A DNA stretch of 7,768 bases from JBHENC01 sp051000345 (GTDB lineage Bacteria; Acidobacteriota; Blastocatellia; Pyrinomonadales; Pyrinomonadaceae). The notes beneath the pieces were generated by a model that was given only the letters and a program-made list of their open reading frames with translations, was not told the origin of the DNA and ran no database searches. Shown here in pieces: positions 5,415-7,768 of this stretch. Made by a program: the position numbers and the translations under genes. The DNA lies in the NCBI GenBank assembly GCA_051000345.1, contig JBPCOJ010000134.1:1-7768 (forward strand), given 5' to 3'. Numbering within the stretch: the first letter of the stretch is position 1; each line of letters opens with the position of its first letter.

Positions 5415-7768
5415 ATGCTGCGCGCGTTTTTTACGCAACAGTTCAAGACCGCAATGCAACTCGTTTTGATGTGCATTGTCTCAATCTGTTTTTGCGCGAC
5501 TGCTGTGCTGGCGCAATCACAATCGAACGCCGCAGACTTGCGCGGCTTTGTGCGCGATCCGCAGGGCGCTGTCGTTCCGAGTGCCGCCGTTACCGCGCGC
5601 AATCCCGCGACGAATGTTTCGCGCACCGCAACAAGCAACGATGAAGGTTTTTATCAACTTATCAATTTGCCGCCGGGCGAATATGAAGTGAGCGTCGAAG
5701 CCGCCAACTTTTCGCGCGCCGTCGTTCCTTCCGTCATCCTCACGGTCGGGCAGCGCGCCGATTTGGACGTGCCGCTGCAAGTCGGAGCCGTCGGCGAGAG
5801 CGTTACGGTCAACGGCGCGGCGACGGAAGTCGTCGAAACGTCGCGCACCGCAGTCGCCACCACGATTGACCAGCAGCGCATCGAAAATCTGCCGATCAAC
5901 GAACGCAACTATTTATCGTTTGCCTTGACGACTTCGACTGTCGGGCGTGACAACGGGCGTCCTATCGGCCCTGCTCCGACATCCGGCTTGAACTTCGGCG
6001 GCCAGCGCGGGCGCTCGAATCTCGTGCAGGTTGACGGCGCGGATTTCACGGACAATTCGATCAATGCCGCGCGCTCGACTGTCTCGCAGGAAGCCGTGCA
6101 GGAATTTCAAGTCGTCAGCAATTCTTATGCGGCGGAATTCGGGCGCGCTTCGGGCGGCGTCGTCAACGTCGTCACCAAAAGCGGCACGAACGATTTGCGC
6201 GGCAACGTCTTCGGTTTCCTGCGCAATCGCCGCTTTCAAGCGCGCAATGCTTTTGCGCCCATCGAAGACCCGCCGTTTACACGCGCGCAGTACGGCGCAA
6301 CTTTGGGCGGCCCGCTTGCGAAGGACAGAACATTTTTCTTCTTCGCGTTCGAGCAAAGGCGTCGGCAGGAGTCAGGGTTCTTTACGAGTGATGTCGGGCG
6401 CGGCCTGAATTCGAGCGTTACTATCGGCGCGCCGTTTCTGCCGTTCACGCAAACCTTCCGCAACATTACAACGCAGCAATCAGCTTACGTTAACGGACTG
6501 CTCGGCCAGGCCGCGCAACTAATCGGCACCGGCGTGCCTGCGCAAGTTGCCACCGGACAACAACTCGCCGGAGCCGCTATTCAGTATGCCTTTCTGACAT
6601 CCGGCGGCGGCTCGACTGCGCTCACAGGTTTCAATCCTTTAATCAGCGCAGGCGGCGCGATTCCCGCAGGGCAAGTCGTTGGCGGGCGTTTCTTTTTGTC
6701 GGGCGCGCCTGTGCCGTCGCCTGCTGCCAACAATTCGCTGCCGGGATTTACGACCATCGACGCGCAGGGACGCCCGCTTGCGTTTCTGCCTTTGCAGCAA
6801 ATCCAGCGCCTGTTCCCGATCAGAGAAGCGACGACGTTTACTTCATTTCGTCTCGATCAAGCGATTAACAAAAACAATCAACTCGCATTTCGCTTCGGCT
6901 ACAACCCGAGCGATCTGACGGGCATTCAAGTCGAATCGCAAAATCAATCTCTGGGGCAAAACGATTTCTCGCGCACAGGCATTCAAAATCTGAAAGACTA
7001 CGCGGCGGTCTTTACGCTCACTTCGACGCTTTCCAATTCCGTTGTCAATGAAGCGCGCTTTAATTTTGGCGAGCGCCGCGCCGTTTTCAAATCGCAGAAC
7101 GGCAACGCCGTCGCCGCCAACATTGCTGGCACGGCTTTTTTTGGCCGCGAACTTTTCTCGCCCGTCAATCGCCGTGAAGTTCGTTATCAATATACGGACA
7201 ACATCAACGTCGTGGCGGGCAATCACAATTTCAAATTCGGTGGCGACGCGAACTTCATCAGCGGCACGGCGCTTTTTGAATTGAACTTCGCCGGACTCTT
7301 CAACTTCGGCGGACTCTCCGCCAACACGCTTGCGCCATTTCCCGGTAGCGCGCCTGACTTTACTCCCGTACAACAATACGGGCTTGGCTTTCCCACAAAC
7401 TTCGTACAGGGCTTCGGCGATCCGCGCAGCAGCTTCGGCAATAAGCCCTTCGCCGTCTTCGGCCAAGATTCGTGGAAGATTAAACCGAACCTGACGTTTA
7501 ACTACGGCGTGCGCTACGACATTGAATTAACGAGACAAGTGGCGACCACTGGCCTGCGCGATCCGCTTTCCGGCATCACGCTTTCGGCTGCCGACATACA
7601 GGCCGCGCAGGATGTTGTCGGCGCGCAGCAGGGAATCCCGCGCGACAAAAACAACATTGCGCCGCGCGTCGCCCTCGCCTACGATCCATTCAACAACGGC
7701 AAGACGGTGATTCGCGCAGCTTACGGTATTTTTTACGATAAGCCTCTGCTCGCCATCGCCTTCAACTC
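5415..7768 (+). CDS. TonB-dependent receptor with carboxypeptidase-regulatory-like domain (Oar-like), partial at 3' end
   Basis: The frame is open from ATG 5415 to the right edge: 784 codons with no stop, so the C-terminal barrel is missing. A signal peptide (basic N-region, hydrophobic core about 15-31) ends AVLA-QS, with cleavage near residue 33. A carboxypeptidase-regulatory-like beta-sandwich follows at about 42-122, marked by LRGFVRDPQGAVVPSAAV and EGFYQLINLPPGEYEVSV. The plug spans about 145-262: QQRIENLPINERNY, GGQRGRSNLVQVDGAD, and the hallmark EFGRASGGVVNVVTKSGTN (241-259). Barrel strands start with RGNVFGFLRN, and family patterns such as APRVALAYDP occur near residue 750. Related proteins (Oar family) are large outer-membrane proteins of about 1000 residues, abundant in Acidobacteriota; substrates are mostly unknown, with oligosaccharide or peptide uptake often proposed. 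The gene appears to be its own transcription unit behind a 347-base leader. Confidence 0.92.
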   Translation, partial: MLRAFFTQQFKTAMQLVLMCIVSICFCATAVLAQSQSNAADLRGFVRDPQGAVVPSAAVTARNPATNVSRTATSNDEGFYQLINLPPGEYEVSVEAANFSRAVVPSVILTVGQRADLDVPLQVGAVGESVTVNGAATEVVETSRTAVATTIDQQRIENLPINERNYLSFALTTSTVGRDNGRPIGPAPTSGLNFGGQRGRSNLVQVDGADFTDNSINAARSTVSQEAVQEFQVVSNSYAAEFGRASGGVVNVVTKSGTNDLRGNVFGFLRNRRFQARNAFAPIEDPPFTRAQYGATLGGPLAKDRTFFFFAFEQRRRQESGFFTSDVGRGLNSSVTIGAPFLPFTQTFRNITTQQSAYVNGLLGQAAQLIGTGVPAQVATGQQLAGAAIQYAFLTSGGGSTALTGFNPLISAGGAIPAGQVVGGRFFLSGAPVPSPAANNSLPGFTTIDAQGRPLAFLPLQQIQRLFPIREATTFTSFRLDQAINKNNQLAFRFGYNPSDLTGIQVESQNQSLGQNDFSRTGIQNLKDYAAVFTLTSTLSNSVVNEARFNFGERRAVFKSQNGNAVAANIAGTAFFGRELFSPVNRREVRYQYTDNINVVAGNHNFKFGGDANFISGTALFELNFAGLFNFGGLSANTLAPFPGSAPDFTPVQQYGLGFPTNFVQGFGDPRSSFGNKPFAVFGQDSWKIKPNLTFNYGVRYDIELTRQVATTGLRDPLSGITLSAADIQAAQDVVGAQQGIPRDKNNIAPRVALAYDPFNNGKTVIRAAYGIFYDKPLLAIAFN

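Noticed and set aside
7136..7142. Run of seven T in the receptor gene as a possible frameshift site
   Set aside because: The frame reads through it as Ala-Phe-Phe-Gly, and receptor-like sequence continues on both sides, so no shift is needed.
6843..7466. A 207-codon - strand open frame inside the TonB receptor gene
   Set aside because: The + strand reading gives continuous receptor sequence with no stop; the antisense frame has no family pattern.

Overview
The window reads as chromosomal DNA of a Gram-negative, moderately high-GC bacterium. Codon use leans strongly to GCG, CGC and GGC, and all five confident genes lie on the + strand. A large Oar-like TonB-dependent receptor with an N-terminal carboxypeptidase-regulatory-like domain, together with a heavy-metal-type tripartite efflux operon and a polyketide-type methyltransferase/flavoprotein pair, best fits Acidobacteriota, perhaps class Blastocatellia. 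This taxonomic call is an inference from gene content; no marker gene is present.

Region 1 (1-2935) is an efflux operon. The 36-codon tail of an unidentified acidic protein overlaps a TolC-type outer-membrane factor by 14 bases. That gene starts at TTG behind a perfect AGGAGG and overlaps the periplasmic adaptor gene by an ATGA junction. Together they supply the outer-membrane channel and periplasmic bridge of an RND (Cus/Czc-like) exporter. The inner-membrane pump is not downstream, so it must be upstream of the window or elsewhere.

Region 2 (2936-5067) holds a class I SAM-dependent methyltransferase and an FAD-dependent oxidoreductase of the geranylgeranyl-reductase/FixC type. These two families often accompany type III polyketide synthases, but none is in the window. 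The genes are separated by a 109-base gap carrying degenerate 7-base repeats (consensus CTGAAAA) arranged as a long inverted repeat.

Region 3 (5068-7768) is a 347-base non-coding leader with two small adjacent hairpins, followed by a TonB-dependent receptor that runs off the right edge after 784 codons. It begins at ATG 5415 behind a strong Shine-Dalgarno sequence and has a signal peptide, an extension domain, a plug and part of the barrel.

I saw no tRNA, rRNA, CRISPR array, transposase or clear intrinsic terminator. Nothing here is convincingly a wholly new system. The points most worth following are the methyltransferase/flavoprotein pair without a synthase and the heptad inverted repeat between its two genes.
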